A stretch of 64,000 nt of DNA. Origin: Owenweeksia sp965214115. Its GTDB lineage: Bacteria; Bacteroidota; Bacteroidia; Flavobacteriales; Schleiferiaceae. This document shows, piece by piece, positions 21,601 to 29,100 of this stretch (its first letter is position 1; every line of letters begins with the position of its first letter). The DNA lies in NCBI GenBank assembly GCA_965214115.1, contig CBDCAU010000009.1, positions 186,001 through 250,000 of the forward strand, given 5' to 3'. The translations under genes and the position numbers were made by a program. The notes under the pieces were generated by a model, which saw nothing but the letters and a program-made list of their open reading frames with translations, ran no database searches and was not told the DNA's origin.

Positions 21601-22316
21601 AAAGAGGTACCAGCTTCGCCTCGTGCTCCTAACGGGAGGACATCGCCTCCTGAAGCACCGCCGCCACCGCCGCCACTATGAAAATTACTTCCGCCTCCCC
21701 CTCCATAACCTCCAGCTGCGTTGAACCCTGGGCCTCCGCCCGCCCCATTTATCGCGGCTCTTCCACCCCGGAAAGTACCGCCATCGTCTTCCGCCGAGCC
21801 ACCGCCGCCACCGCTTCTGCCGGCCGAAACACCTGCGATTTTTATTTCTACCCCTCCAGGTCCGCTGGCGGAATCCTGTAGTACAGTAGAAGATGCCCCT
21901 GTACCGGGGGCAGAGCCGCCACCACCGCCGCCTCCGCCGCCAGCAATAAGCAAGATATTAGGCGTGGTAAAATCAGAAAAACCCAACGCACCTAAAGCGA
22001 TGAAAGACGCGCCGCCGCCGCCGCCCGAAAATGTGCCCGATGCACCCTGCCCTCCCACGACAAGTTGTAACCGTTGGCCGGGAGATACATCAAACGTTGA
22101 TTCTAATTTAGCACCCAAACCGCCGTTTTCTCCGCCCTGCCCGCCTGCCGCTTCTATAGTAATTTGCGTGACACCCGCCGGCACCCGGAAAGTTTGCAGC
22201 CGTGTGATAGCCCCAAAAGTTGTATCAATGATTTGCGCGCGGGCCGTACCGCACAGCGCCGCAAGGGCGAAAACAAAAAAGAAGTTTTGAAGAGAAAGGG
22301 TAAAATTTTTCATCAC
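15606..22316 (-). CDS. Giant glycine-rich, HYR-domain, repeat-containing T9SS surface protein
   Basis: This is a 2,236-aa protein with a signal peptide (FFFVFALAALCGTARAQ, residues 12-28). Three glycine-rich blocks at roughly 30-265, 270-500 and 700-925 resemble the ALK/LTK-type Gly-rich domain: each opens with VPAGVTQITIEAAGGQGG-like sequence, carries long GGGG runs, and ends GTSFSRDTLTTQFFPADN. HYR-like domains lie between blocks two and three (about 505-695, SCPNDTTIFIDTC) and after block three. An unassigned region follows at about 1040-1260. Next come two copies of a galactose-binding-like beta-sandwich (about 1440-1640 and 1945-2139, both with SNFSG then YSFATI then GGFSFR). They flank five tandem 52-aa repeats. 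A T9SS type A tail ends the protein (AFPNPTTGRLTLLLP ... GLYFVRYVQGG). An adhesive or structural surface role is inferred. Confidence 0.9.
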   Translation of the reverse strand: MMKNFTLSLQNFFFVFALAALCGTARAQIIDTTFGAITRLQTFRVPAGVTQITIEAAGGQGGENGGLGAKLESTFDVSPGQRLQLVVGGQGASGTFSGGGGGASFIALGALGFSDFTTPNILLIAGGGGGGGGGSAPGTGASSTVLQDSASGPGGVEIKIAGVSAGRSGGGGGSAEDDGGTFRGGRAAINGAGGGPGFNAAGGYGGGGGSNFHSGGGGGGASGGDVLPLGARGEAGTSFSRDTLTTQFFPADNSGNGFVKISYIRGQMFSATGRLQSYTVPPGVSRISIEAAGGRGGNSIMAASGVGGKGARLNSIFPVTPGQTLQIIVGEQGGDNAGNGNSVSDGGGGGGGTFLALGNSGFADFTAANLWAAAGGGGGAEFNLNGNDAAALQDSASGPGGAVGGAGKSGGGASAENNGGGFRGGLAAVNGAAGGSGFPGSASGGFGGGGGADNGGGGGGGAAGGDGQNLNGGQGGTSFSRDTLTTQFFPADNDSDGFVKITFPPCPTPPFFTSCPNDTTIFIDTCSGTGIVNFNMPTVDSGCALPPNAILQINGPARGSVFSLGTTLIRFVLEDVTGFNDTCHFTVTLKDTTSPTFASVPNDTNIVVDTCGGAIVHFPAPTFAGSVCRFSQISGLDSGSTFLLGTTVNTFIIEDEVGNSDTISFTVTIADTLTPPLNCPVDFFVDTLFNFTNGLQTFTVPQDVFQLTIEAAGGQGGTPDNSDDPFVTTVGGSGVRLVSNVAVTPGQTLQLLVAGQGCEGHIAGSGSRVFARTGGGGATFVAVGNSGFSDFTEPNILLIAGGGGGAFQDRNVVLDGEDATVLQDSAGGPGGVGKGSPGGVGGGGSAENDGSPNIFRGKAAINGGRSRVCSSFGFGGGGGVFLSDGGALSGAGGGGGGATGGDAGTDTTGFQGKAGTSFSRDTATLFFPGDNTGNGFVKITIPCPQLEARCRDTTIYLDAEGKAVIDPSFVDDGSTACPDRLLSISKSTFTCADLGANTVILTATGANQNTDTCRATVTVLDTISPSLFVTGETGTQQNPFTNLLPANVGKVPSGRYFFDIGNIQFEGELDNDNAGGGWLQILNYVHQGGTNPALDVRNASLPLLNPASSLGDDESGSATWGHVGDSLASALDFEELRFYGITSGHNRVLSFTADSARFTDYVKTGLGSFNGLENSHTLLGGHTANLPGSALQDFSDQGDLALVEHPFYRGGSFHWNIKGGGVRWEMDDFPHGSQNNTIHRVWVRGDLSPDTVQSGETEIIVFLNHSGNATVQPDTFGIGALDICGAVLSLSQSHFDCSDIGVNTVQLTATDASSNSSSIDVTVIVMDTNNRPAVLADTAICGGDSIFLGGAFQAASGVFTDSLSSSNGCDSILVTTLTVNPTFSDTTAPVVICAGDSAMIFGNFENTPGFFTDSSLTAAGCDSVTVTELAFDTSGACASGPCGAVVVSDSNFMESTVVTPSNFSGNWDGVNEILPPVSSYTLQAQEGQPYSFATIDSVDSARVIRAGNSIRYFRKEFTLQNNEDVEARVRLSVDDQAEIYVNGEFFAATYNFLPSTFMNPTLDAELNGNGTAQNPNGAAEPFDSLTPGELDTIFQSGLNEVVVVVRNLGRASDRGGFSFRLDVDCRANSVDTTAPVAICEGDSALVFGNFEGAAGFFSDTSLSGDVKTTELVVNPNFNDTTAAVEICGGDSAMIFGNFENTAGFFTDSATSANGCDSVTTTQLIVNPNFNDTTMAVEICDGDSAMIFGNFENAAGFFTDSATSANGCDSVTTTQLIVNPNFNDTTMAVEICGGDSVMIFGNFESIAGFFTDSATSGSGCDSVTTTELIVNPNFNDTTMAVEICDGDSAMIFGNFESTAGFFTDSATSANGCDSVTTAELIVNPTGMTAVSDSICQGDSAFAGGSFRTMAGNFNDTLANQAGCDSIVTTVLIVRTDAGCPGNNVATRDSCVSDTSWRRSTVVMPSNFSGRWNGVANLPPPPTFTLPVEIGQPYSFATIEPVAGAPQVIKSSGNNIRYFRKTFELADHAGLDARFRATFDDMVEIWVNGTKLLRENSVATANYKRPAHDAQFLGSLPADPVANGNVMASGGEPYDFVGPSDLDNVFVTGTNTLTVVLRNFSKPNDRGGFSFRMDLEKNGSPVLVKALGEGTALAEGLSIEAFPNPTTGRLTLLLPVLVEGETAEVAVTDFAGKTVERIQRGAGDPPVLDIDLGGRASGLYFVRYVQGGQVFTVKVVRE
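16662..17441 (-). repeat. Tandem 156-bp coding repeat, about five units
   Basis: The sequence GAAATTGGGGTTC recurs at 16818, 16974, 17130 and 17286, exactly 156 bp apart, with flanking units at each end. Each unit encodes 52 residues (NPNFNDTTMAVEIC, GDSAMIFGNFE, GFFTDSATSANGCDS, VTTTQLIV). The central units are nearly identical at DNA level, which points to recent unequal recombination or gene conversion. More diverged copies lie at about 18000-18290. Each unit has two cysteines at fixed spacing. Confidence 0.93.
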
Positions 22317-22698
22317 AGATTAGTTTTTTAGGTGATTATTTTTAAAATGAAAGAAAAGGAGAAGTGGAAGGCGGACGGGGAAACGAATCCGTCAGGGGCC
22401 GGCGCGGTCTTGGGCGCGCGGGCGGTGTTTCAAAAGGGTGGAAACGGAAAGACGGGGAAAGACCAAAATTTTCATTGCAGCGAGTTTTGTTTTGGAATCC
22501 AAAAAAACTTTCCCCAAAGGCAGGGCTAATGTAGCAGAAACAGTCATAGAATTTTATTTTTTGGAAAATATTCCATTTTATTAAAAATCAGTGCGTTGCG
22601 GTGTTACCTTTTTCATCCTGAAAAGATTTCCTTACTGGTTTGGCCGCGCGGTTTTTCCTGAAATCCCGCCCAACGAAAAGCGGGCGAAAAAAATATTC

Positions 22699-22914
22699 AG
22701 GAAAACGGGGGCGGCACATCCTTGTGGCCGGCCCCCTAAAAACCGCCCCCGCCTCTGGGGAATTCATAAAAACGAGGGGCGGCCTTTTCCTGAACCAAAT
22801 TTTCAATCGGGCCTTTTTCATTTTTTAAAAAAAAACGATGTTCCCGATTCGCTGGGCGAAGAACCCGCAAGCGTTTGGGTTTTCCAAAAAAAGCACTACT
22901 TCAATACTACGTCA
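22699..22914 (+). repeat. Inverted-pair repeat, copy A (216 bp)
   Basis: It shares three blocks, in the same order and at nearly the same spacing, with the reverse complement of 25259-25470. They are AGGAAAACGGGGGCGGCACA (from 22699), TCGCTGGGCGAAGAACCCGC (from 22849) and CCAAAAAAAGCACTACTTCA followed by A-ACTACGTCA (22884-22914). The DNA between blocks has diverged but keeps a GC-rich hairpin (CGGGGGCGG ... CCGCCCCCG) after block one. Confidence 0.85.
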
Positions 22915-23070
22915 GGGGAAAATCTACACTACTACTTTCTGATAATTAGTGAGTTGCAATTTTTGAGTGAGAGGTGGGAAGTGAGGAGTTTGGAGAAAAT
23001 CAGGGTGGCTTTCTTTTAGAAAAACCCGCAATAAGCTAAAAACTACCTCCTAAAGATGGGCGTTTTTTTT

Positions 23071-23207
23071 GTATTGAACCGCGGCTTTAGCCCGGTTTTA
23101 AGGTATAATCCTAACTGATTAGGCTTTAGCCGAAATTTTAATTGGGCTAAAGCCCACGTTGGGGGTAGTTTTGCCGTTTCGCCGGGCTAAAGCCGCGGCG
23201 CAATACT
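23071..23207. repeat. MITE-like 137-bp element, copy 2
   Basis: This is the better-preserved copy. The left end GTATTGAACCGCGGCTTTAG and the right end, which in reverse complement starts AGTATTGCGCCGCGGCTTTA, form ~25-bp terminal inverted repeats. An internal pair GGCTTTAGCC / GGGCTAAAGCCC gives a second hairpin. Both copies are exactly 137 bp. Confidence 0.85.
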
Positions 23208-23323
23208 CCAACTGCGCGACGGGTGGAAAAGAATAATTTCAAAAGTCAACCGCATTTATTCTAAAAATCGATTCACTGGTTTTTCCGTTGTTTTGCGAAA
23301 CCGCTCACCTGAAAACCCTTTCT

Positions 23324-24979
23324 ATGAAAACCTGCATTAAGACGCTGTTTCTCTTTTTAGCCTTAAATATTGGTGCTTTCGGTCAAGCCTCCAGCGGCGA
23401 ATACGCCGACAGCCTGCACCGCGATTTTGCCAAGGCCTCCAATGATTCGGCGCGCTTCAAGGCGGCGGTGAACTTGGCTTATTATTTCATCCCGCGCAAG
23501 CGCGATTCGGCGCAGCGCCATTTGGAAAAGTCGCGGGCGTTGGCGGCGCGGCTGGATAATGCCCCCGCGCGGGCGCAGCTCCACATCTTGGAGGCCAAAA
23601 TCCTGAACGGGAAGGGCGAATACAAAGCCGCGCTGGCGCACCTGCAAGAAGCGCGGCGGGAAATCCCAAAGCTCGAAAACAAGTTGCTGGTGGCGCATAT
23701 TTTTCAGACGGAAGCCAATCTGTACCGGATGGCGCAGGATTTTGAGCAGGCGCTGCAATCGGCCCGCGAGGCGCAGGGGGTGCTTAAAGGCAACGAGGAC
23801 GCACTGGCGCGGCAGAATATCTATCAGATGATTGCCGATGCCTACTACGAACTGTACCAAAACGACAGCGCACTTTTTTACTATGAAAAAACGCTGAACA
23901 TCTACCGGCGGCTGGGCGATGAGGAAAAAACGGGTCAAGCGCACAACGGGATGGCCATCGTGTACGAAGATATGGGTGACTACGATTTGGCAATGGGCCA
24001 TTATGAAAAGGCCTTGGAAATCTTGGAAAAATACGGCGCGCGCACGGCCGTGGGCATCACGCTGACGAATATGGGCCACGTGCGGTATGCGCAGGGACAG
24101 TACGCCGAATCGCTGCGGCTGATCCGGCGCGCGCACCGCATCATCGAAACGATGAACTTGCCCAATGAGGAAATGTGGACGAGCGAATCGTTGGCCAACG
24201 CTTATTATATGAACGGGCAGGGCGATAGTTCCTTTTACTATCTGAAACAACACTATCTATTGAAAGACAGCGTGTTGGCCGCTCAAAAGCTGCGCGAATT
24301 CGACCAGCAGCGCCATCAATATGAACAAGCCGCCCTGAAAGCGGAACTGGAAAACGAGGCCACTTTGGAACGACAAAGTTTGATGCTGTGGATTTTTGGA
24401 TTGGGCGGACTGTTGCTGGTGGCCGCGCTGCTGGGCGGTTTACTATACCAGCGCAATCGCAAAAACCACATCGAAAAAGAACTGCAGACCCAGCGCGCCG
24501 CCCGCGCCGAGGCCGAGCGCGAAAAGGAGCAACTGAAAACCGAGCGGCTGGAAGAGGAACTGGTGCTGCGCAACCAAGGTTTTGCGCTGCGCACGATGCA
24601 CTTGGCTGAGAAAAACGAGGTGCTGAAAGAAGTGAGCGAAACGCTGAAAGAACTGAACGCCGACGGCGGGCAGGCGGCCACCCAAATCCGGCGGAAAATC
24701 AAGAGCCACATCCAGAGCGACAACGATTGGGAGGAGTTCAAGACGCAGTTCGAGAACATCAACCCCGGTTTTTTTCAAAACCTGCTGGAACGCAACTCCA
24801 ACCTGACGGCCCGCGACCTGCGCATAGCCGCCTACCTGCGGATGAACCTGACTACCAAGGAGATGGCGCGCGTGATGAACTACACCGTGCGCGGCGTGGA
24901 AACCAACCGCTACCGCCTGCGCAAAAAGCTGGAAATTCCGACGGAGACGGATTTGAATCTTTGGATGATGAGGGTGTAG
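23324..24979 (+). CDS. Membrane-bound TPR regulator with coiled coil and LuxR-like HTH
   Basis: The start is placed at the ATG at 23324 (MKTCIKTLFLFLALNIGAFG), which gives a signal peptide; the upstream in-frame start would not. The 551-aa product has about six TPR units from residue 30 to 340 (for example GQAHNGMAIVYEDMGDYDLA). A transmembrane helix near 353-375 (LWIFGLGGLLLVAALLGGL) is followed by a charged coiled coil at 378-460. The C-terminal helix-turn-helix lies at about 490-551 (LTARDLRIAAYLRMNLTTKE, then NYTVRGVETNRYRLRKKL). This layout, periplasmic TPR sensor to cytoplasmic LuxR-like DNA-binding domain without kinase or receiver, is typical of Bacteroidota one-component regulators. 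Signal and targets are unknown. It is the only long plus-strand gene inside the surface-protein island, framed by inverted repeats. Confidence 0.87.
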   Translation: MKTCIKTLFLFLALNIGAFGQASSGEYADSLHRDFAKASNDSARFKAAVNLAYYFIPRKRDSAQRHLEKSRALAARLDNAPARAQLHILEAKILNGKGEYKAALAHLQEARREIPKLENKLLVAHIFQTEANLYRMAQDFEQALQSAREAQGVLKGNEDALARQNIYQMIADAYYELYQNDSALFYYEKTLNIYRRLGDEEKTGQAHNGMAIVYEDMGDYDLAMGHYEKALEILEKYGARTAVGITLTNMGHVRYAQGQYAESLRLIRRAHRIIETMNLPNEEMWTSESLANAYYMNGQGDSSFYYLKQHYLLKDSVLAAQKLREFDQQRHQYEQAALKAELENEATLERQSLMLWIFGLGGLLLVAALLGGLLYQRNRKNHIEKELQTQRAARAEAEREKEQLKTERLEEELVLRNQGFALRTMHLAEKNEVLKEVSETLKELNADGGQAATQIRRKIKSHIQSDNDWEEFKTQFENINPGFFQNLLERNSNLTARDLRIAAYLRMNLTTKEMARVMNYTVRGVETNRYRLRKKLEIPTETDLNLWMMRV

Positions 24980-25028
24980 GTGTCAGGGGGCAGGGGGCAG
25001 TTGGCAATTGGCAATCGGCAATCGGCGG
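24980..25028. repeat. Heptanucleotide array, about seven degenerate units
   Basis: Directly after the TAG at 24977-24979 the sequence divides cleanly into 7-mers: GTGTCAG, GGGGCAG, GGGGCAG, TTGGCAA, TTGGCAA, TCGGCAA, TCGGCGG. The unit differs from the other arrays in the window, but the period and gene-end position are the same. Confidence 0.75.
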
Positions 25029-25030
25029 GG

Positions 25031-25064
25031 AGACCTTGCAGGTTTTCTTAAACCTGCGAGGTCT
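25031..25064. repeat. Hairpin (AGACCTTGCAGG / CCTGCGAGGTCT)
   Basis: A 14-bp near-perfect inverted repeat lies around a short TTCTT-type loop. It resembles the inverted repeat at 711-739, so it is probably a dispersed element. It may also stop transcripts of the regulator gene, although no T tract follows. The rest of the 717-bp gap 24980-25696 contains copy B of the inverted-pair repeat and AT-rich DNA from 25471 to 25696 in which I see no gene. Confidence 0.6.
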
Positions 25065-25258
25065 GGGATTGGATCTACGCTTTTTTGAATTCTCGTTTTC
25101 CGACCCTTTGCGGTCTTTTCGACTCCATTTCAAATCCTTCTTTTATAAAAAACCCATTGCCGAATTCTCCGCCCTGTTCCTTTTCCACCCATCACTTATC
25201 TCCCATCACCCGCTCCCAACTTCCTGACTATCAATATGAAGTAGTCTCATTTTTCTCT

Positions 25259-25470
25259 TGACGTAGTGTTGAAGTAGTGCTTTTTTTGGTGAACCCAGCC
25301 AGTGGCGGGTTCTTCGCCCAGCGATTCGGGAGGACGGTTTTCCCGAAAGGAAAATGAAAAAAAATCGCAACACTAAATAAATCAGGAAAAAGAAGCTCCG
25401 CAGATTATTCCCCCTTTTGTGCGGAGCGGACTGGGGGGCGGCGATAGGGATGTGCCGCCCCCGTTTTCCT
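25259..25470 (-). repeat. Inverted-pair repeat, copy B (212 bp)
   Basis: On the minus strand it carries the same three conserved blocks as copy A (22699-22914) in the same order: block one at 25470-25448, block two ending near 25309, and block three at 25289-25259. The two copies therefore face each other across 2,344 bp containing the TPR/HTH gene and a MITE-like element. Confidence 0.85.
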
Positions 25471-25696
25471 AACTGAAAAAGCAAACTTGGAACAATGACC
25501 CGTGCGATGCAAAAAAGTTACTTAATTTCAAAACATTCACATAATTTCAGCATCGCGCCATTTTTCATAAAAGGACGCTTTCAAAACATTTTGACCAAAC
25601 CACAGAAATTTAAACCCAATTACATTCAAAGCTCGGAAAAACTTCGAGATAAATAAAAATCTAATTTTTTTTAACACCCCCCAAAACCCCAGTACA

Positions 25697-26029
25697 ATGA
25701 CAATTCAAATAAAAACCCCCGCCCCTGCCGCCCAGCGCGCCCTGTTGTTTTTGGCCGCCGCCAGCTTCGCCGCACTCATCGGATTTTCGCAATACGAAAT
25801 GCTCTCGCCCGCCCTTATCGGAATGGCGCTGGCCTTGTTTGCCGCCCTTGCCGGCATCTTGATTTTCAAAAGGACAACCGCTGCGAGCCGCGCTGTGGAT
25901 GAAACCGCGACCCTCCAAAAAAACGAAACTCCCGAAGCGCCCAAGGCTTGCCCCAAAAGTTTCCACGGCTATTTTTACGACCGCGACTCCCGCGAGGATC
26001 TTGATTTTTCGCTGGATATCCGTCTTTAA
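25697..26029 (+). CDS. Small membrane protein, unknown function (110 aa)
   Basis: Two hydrophobic segments lie at residues 14-31 (RALLFLAAASFAALIGF) and 37-57 (SPALIGMALALFAALAGILI). A polar C-terminal half ends SFHGYFYDRDSREDLDFSLD. I do not recognise the family. It is followed by a strong hairpin terminator shared with the convergent giant gene, which supports it being a transcribed unit. Alanine-rich N-terminal codon use is similar to its neighbours. Confidence 0.6.
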   Translation: MTIQIKTPAPAAQRALLFLAAASFAALIGFSQYEMLSPALIGMALALFAALAGILIFKRTTAASRAVDETATLQKNETPEAPKACPKSFHGYFYDRDSREDLDFSLDIRL

Positions 26030-26068
26030 ATTTTTGATGAGAAAATCTTTACAGGCAGATTAAATTAG

Positions 26069-26108
26069 AAAAAAATCCCCCGTTCCTCAAAGGTTCGGGG
26101 GATTTTTT
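26069..26108. terminator. Bidirectional rho-independent terminator
   Basis: The perfect arms AAAAAATCCCCCG and CGGGGGATTTTTT, with a 14-bp loop, lie between convergent genes ending at 26029 (plus) and 26146 (minus). A or T runs at both edges make it usable in both directions. Confidence 0.9.
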
Positions 26109-26145
26109 AGTTTTAAGAAAAACTCGCTGGCAAGGTGGCGCAGCC

Positions 26146-29100
26146 TTATCTCACCATCAATTGTTTCAGCGCCGTCTCCTGTTCCGCGTGAATTTTTATA
26201 AGATACGAACCGGCCGGAAATGCCCGCAAATCCAAGGCAAAACGCCCATTCTTATCCGTAGGGATTTCGGTGCGGAAAATAGTTTTCCCGCTCACGTCGG
26301 AAATTTCCACGGATTGGATTTTAAAATCGGCCGCGTCCCATTCCAGCACCGCTTCCGCTGTGGCGGGATTGGGGTACAGTTTCAAACTTTCCGCCAAGGA
26401 AATTTCTGCAAGGCCAATCTGGCTCAACTTAAACGCCTTGCAGTTTTGCTCGTTGCACGAATTGGTGACGCACAGGCGCACCTTATAAAAAAGGCCGGGC
26501 GTCAAATAGGTATGGATGGGCAGCACTTGGCCGGTCACCAAGGGCGAGCCGTCGCCAAAGTCCCATTCGTATCCCGTGGCGTTTTGCGAGGCCGTGCCGT
26601 CAAACTGCACCTGCATCCCCGCGCCGCCGCTGCTGAGGATGGTGTACATCCAATCGGCCACGGGCGGCAGGCACAGCGGGATGTTCTTGGTGATGGAAAT
26701 GCTGTCGCCACAGGCGTTTACCACGCTCAAGGTAACGGGCTTGGTGCCCGAAGTAGGGAAATTGAAACTGGTGGTGATTCCCGTGTCCGAGCCCACCCCA
26801 AAATCCCAATAATAAAACAGCGCACCCACGGATGAGCTGGCATCGAAATTAACCGTGCTGCCCATTTGGGTAAACGTAAAATTCGGGATCAGCGAATCGC
26901 AAACGGTAATCGTCTGGGTGAGCGTGTCGCCGTTGCCGCAGGTGTTTCCCGCGTAAAGCGAAACGGTGTAAACCCCCGGTGCGGCGTAGGTTTGGCTGGG
27001 GGCGGCGGTGTTGGCCGTGTTCCCGTTGCCAAAATCCCATAGCAACGAATCCTGCCCCGAAGTAGCCGAACTGTTGAAATTGACGGTGAGCAAATTCGCG
27101 TTGAACGTAAAATTCGCCACCACCGCCGGGCAGTTTGTGGTGGTGAAACTGGAATTAATCCAATTGCTAAACAGGCCGCCGCAGATGTCGCGGATGTAGA
27201 TGTCGTAGGCGGTGCTGGCATTTAATCCAGTAATGGTAAACGGTGAAGTAACGGGGGTGAAAAGCGTCCCCGTGCCTTGCGCATTTCCCGCTGGCACCAC
27301 TTCGATTTCCGAGCTGGCGGAAGTGCTGTTCCACGTTACGTCAATAGAAGTATTGCCAATATTCGCAAAGGAAATGTTGGTCGGGTCAGGGCAATTTTGC
27401 ACCGTCCCTGTCACCGAAACTTGGTCCACCGCAATGTCGCCCTCAAAGTTGGTGGCGTTGATGCCCACGAACTTGATTTGGATGGTGTCGCCGGAAAAAG
27501 CGGATAGATTCACGGAATCCAAAAGCCAAGCCGCCGCGTTGGAAGTTTGCTGCTGGCCGGTAATTGTCAGTTGGTTCGTATAGCCAGTGCCATCGTCAAT
27601 TTCTACCGCCAAGGAGGTGATATTCTGGCCGTACATATGATACCAAAATTCCAGTTTGGGACTGGTCAGCGAGGTGGGCAAATAAATGCGCGGCGTTTCG
27701 ATTTCGGAAGTGCCTTGGCCGATGCTGGCCTCGGTATAAATATAATTTCCGCCGCCATTGTAATCACCGCTGGGGCCAGTGTTGGCCGAGGCAGTCGCGC
27801 CCGCGCCCGCCGTCCAGCGAATTCCGGTGTTGGAAGGCCGCGTCCAGCAGGGGTCGATTTGGTCGCCGTTGTTTTGGAAGCCCGTCCCTTCCTGCCAGTT
27901 CAGGTTGTCGAAATTTTCGCTCCAAGGCGCGGCAATCGCACCGCACTGTGTTCCAAACAATTGGATGCTGCTCGCCAAGCTGATCGCGCCCACGCCACAA
28001 CTATCCTGCACATAAATTTCATAGGTAGTGGAAGGCTGCAGGCCGCTTATCGCGGATGGATTGGTAGTAGTGGCAACGGACGAAAACGGCGCGGTGCTTC
28101 CCGCTGGGCGGTAGAAAATAATCGCGCCCGCCGCCATCGAGGGCGAGTTCCAACCTACCGTGATTGAGTTTACCGTATTGGAAACTGCCCACACCGAATC
28201 CGGCCGCTCGCAACCCGTGGAATCAATGATGGCCACGTCATCAATCGCAATGTCCGCTTGGTTGTTGTTCTGATTTTTCGTGCCTTTGAATCGCACGATG
28301 ACCGTATCGTTTTGATAGGCGTTCAAACTCAAAACCTGCTCCAACCACGGTGCCGTTTGCGCGGTTTGCTGTTGGCCGCTAATGGTGGTGAGATTGGTGA
28401 AAGTCGCGCCATTGTCGTTGGAAATTTCCACGTCCAAATCGCCGATGCCGGGGCCCGTCATATGATACCAAAAGCGGAGTTCGGGCGCGGTGAGCGGACC
28501 CAAATCCACGCTCGGCGTTTCCAAATTGGCCGATTGAGGCGGTGGCAAAAATCCACCCGATTCCGTAAAAGCATAACCGCCGTTGCCAGAAGTGTGGTCG
28601 GCGCTGGGGCCGGTGCCACCGGACTGCGGGGTGCTGGGGCCTGCCTTCCAAAAATAGCCCGCCACGCGGTTGCGCTCCCAGCAGGGGTCGATATCGCCCG
28701 CCACGCCAAAACCGTTGGGTCCAGAATCCCAAGAGGCCCCATCAAAATTTTCGATGAAAGGCGCGGTGAAAACGGTGCAATCCGTAGTGTCATCCGCCAC
28801 GGTACTCCAATCGCTGGTAACGCCCACGCCGCAGCTATCGCGCACATAAAAATCGTAAGCCGTGGCGGGCGTCAATCCCGTTACCGTAAAGGGATTGGAA
28901 TTCGCGGCGACAATCGTTCCCGTGCCATTTACAAAACCTGGCGCGCCGTATTCAATTTGCCAATCGGTGGCGCCGCCGCTCGTCCAACTCAAAGTTACAG
29001 AAGTGGCAGTCGTCATTGTGGTAATGAGATTGCTCGGCTTCGGACAGTTCGGCGCCTCGTCAATTTCAACATCATCAATCGAAATATCCGAACCATTGCC

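Larger units (their letters stand above)
22317..23323. other. 1-kb intergenic region upstream of the TPR/HTH regulator
   Basis: No convincing gene lies here; the short frames have no family features. It contains repeat copy A (22699-22914) and the second MITE-like element (23071-23207). An inverted CCCGCC/GGGCG pair lies at about 22666-22686. Nothing further is seen in 22317-22600. The regulator promoter is presumably between 23208 and 23323, but I see no good TTTG/TAnnTTTG pair. Confidence 0.5.

Noticed and set aside
22332..22529. 65-codon plus-strand frame upstream of the regulator
   Set aside because: Low-complexity Lys/Gly-rich sequence with no motif, in the presumed leader region of the divergent giant gene.
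24980..25227. Coding frames after the TPR/HTH gene
   Set aside because: They run across the heptamer array and a hairpin and show no signal, motif or conserved composition.
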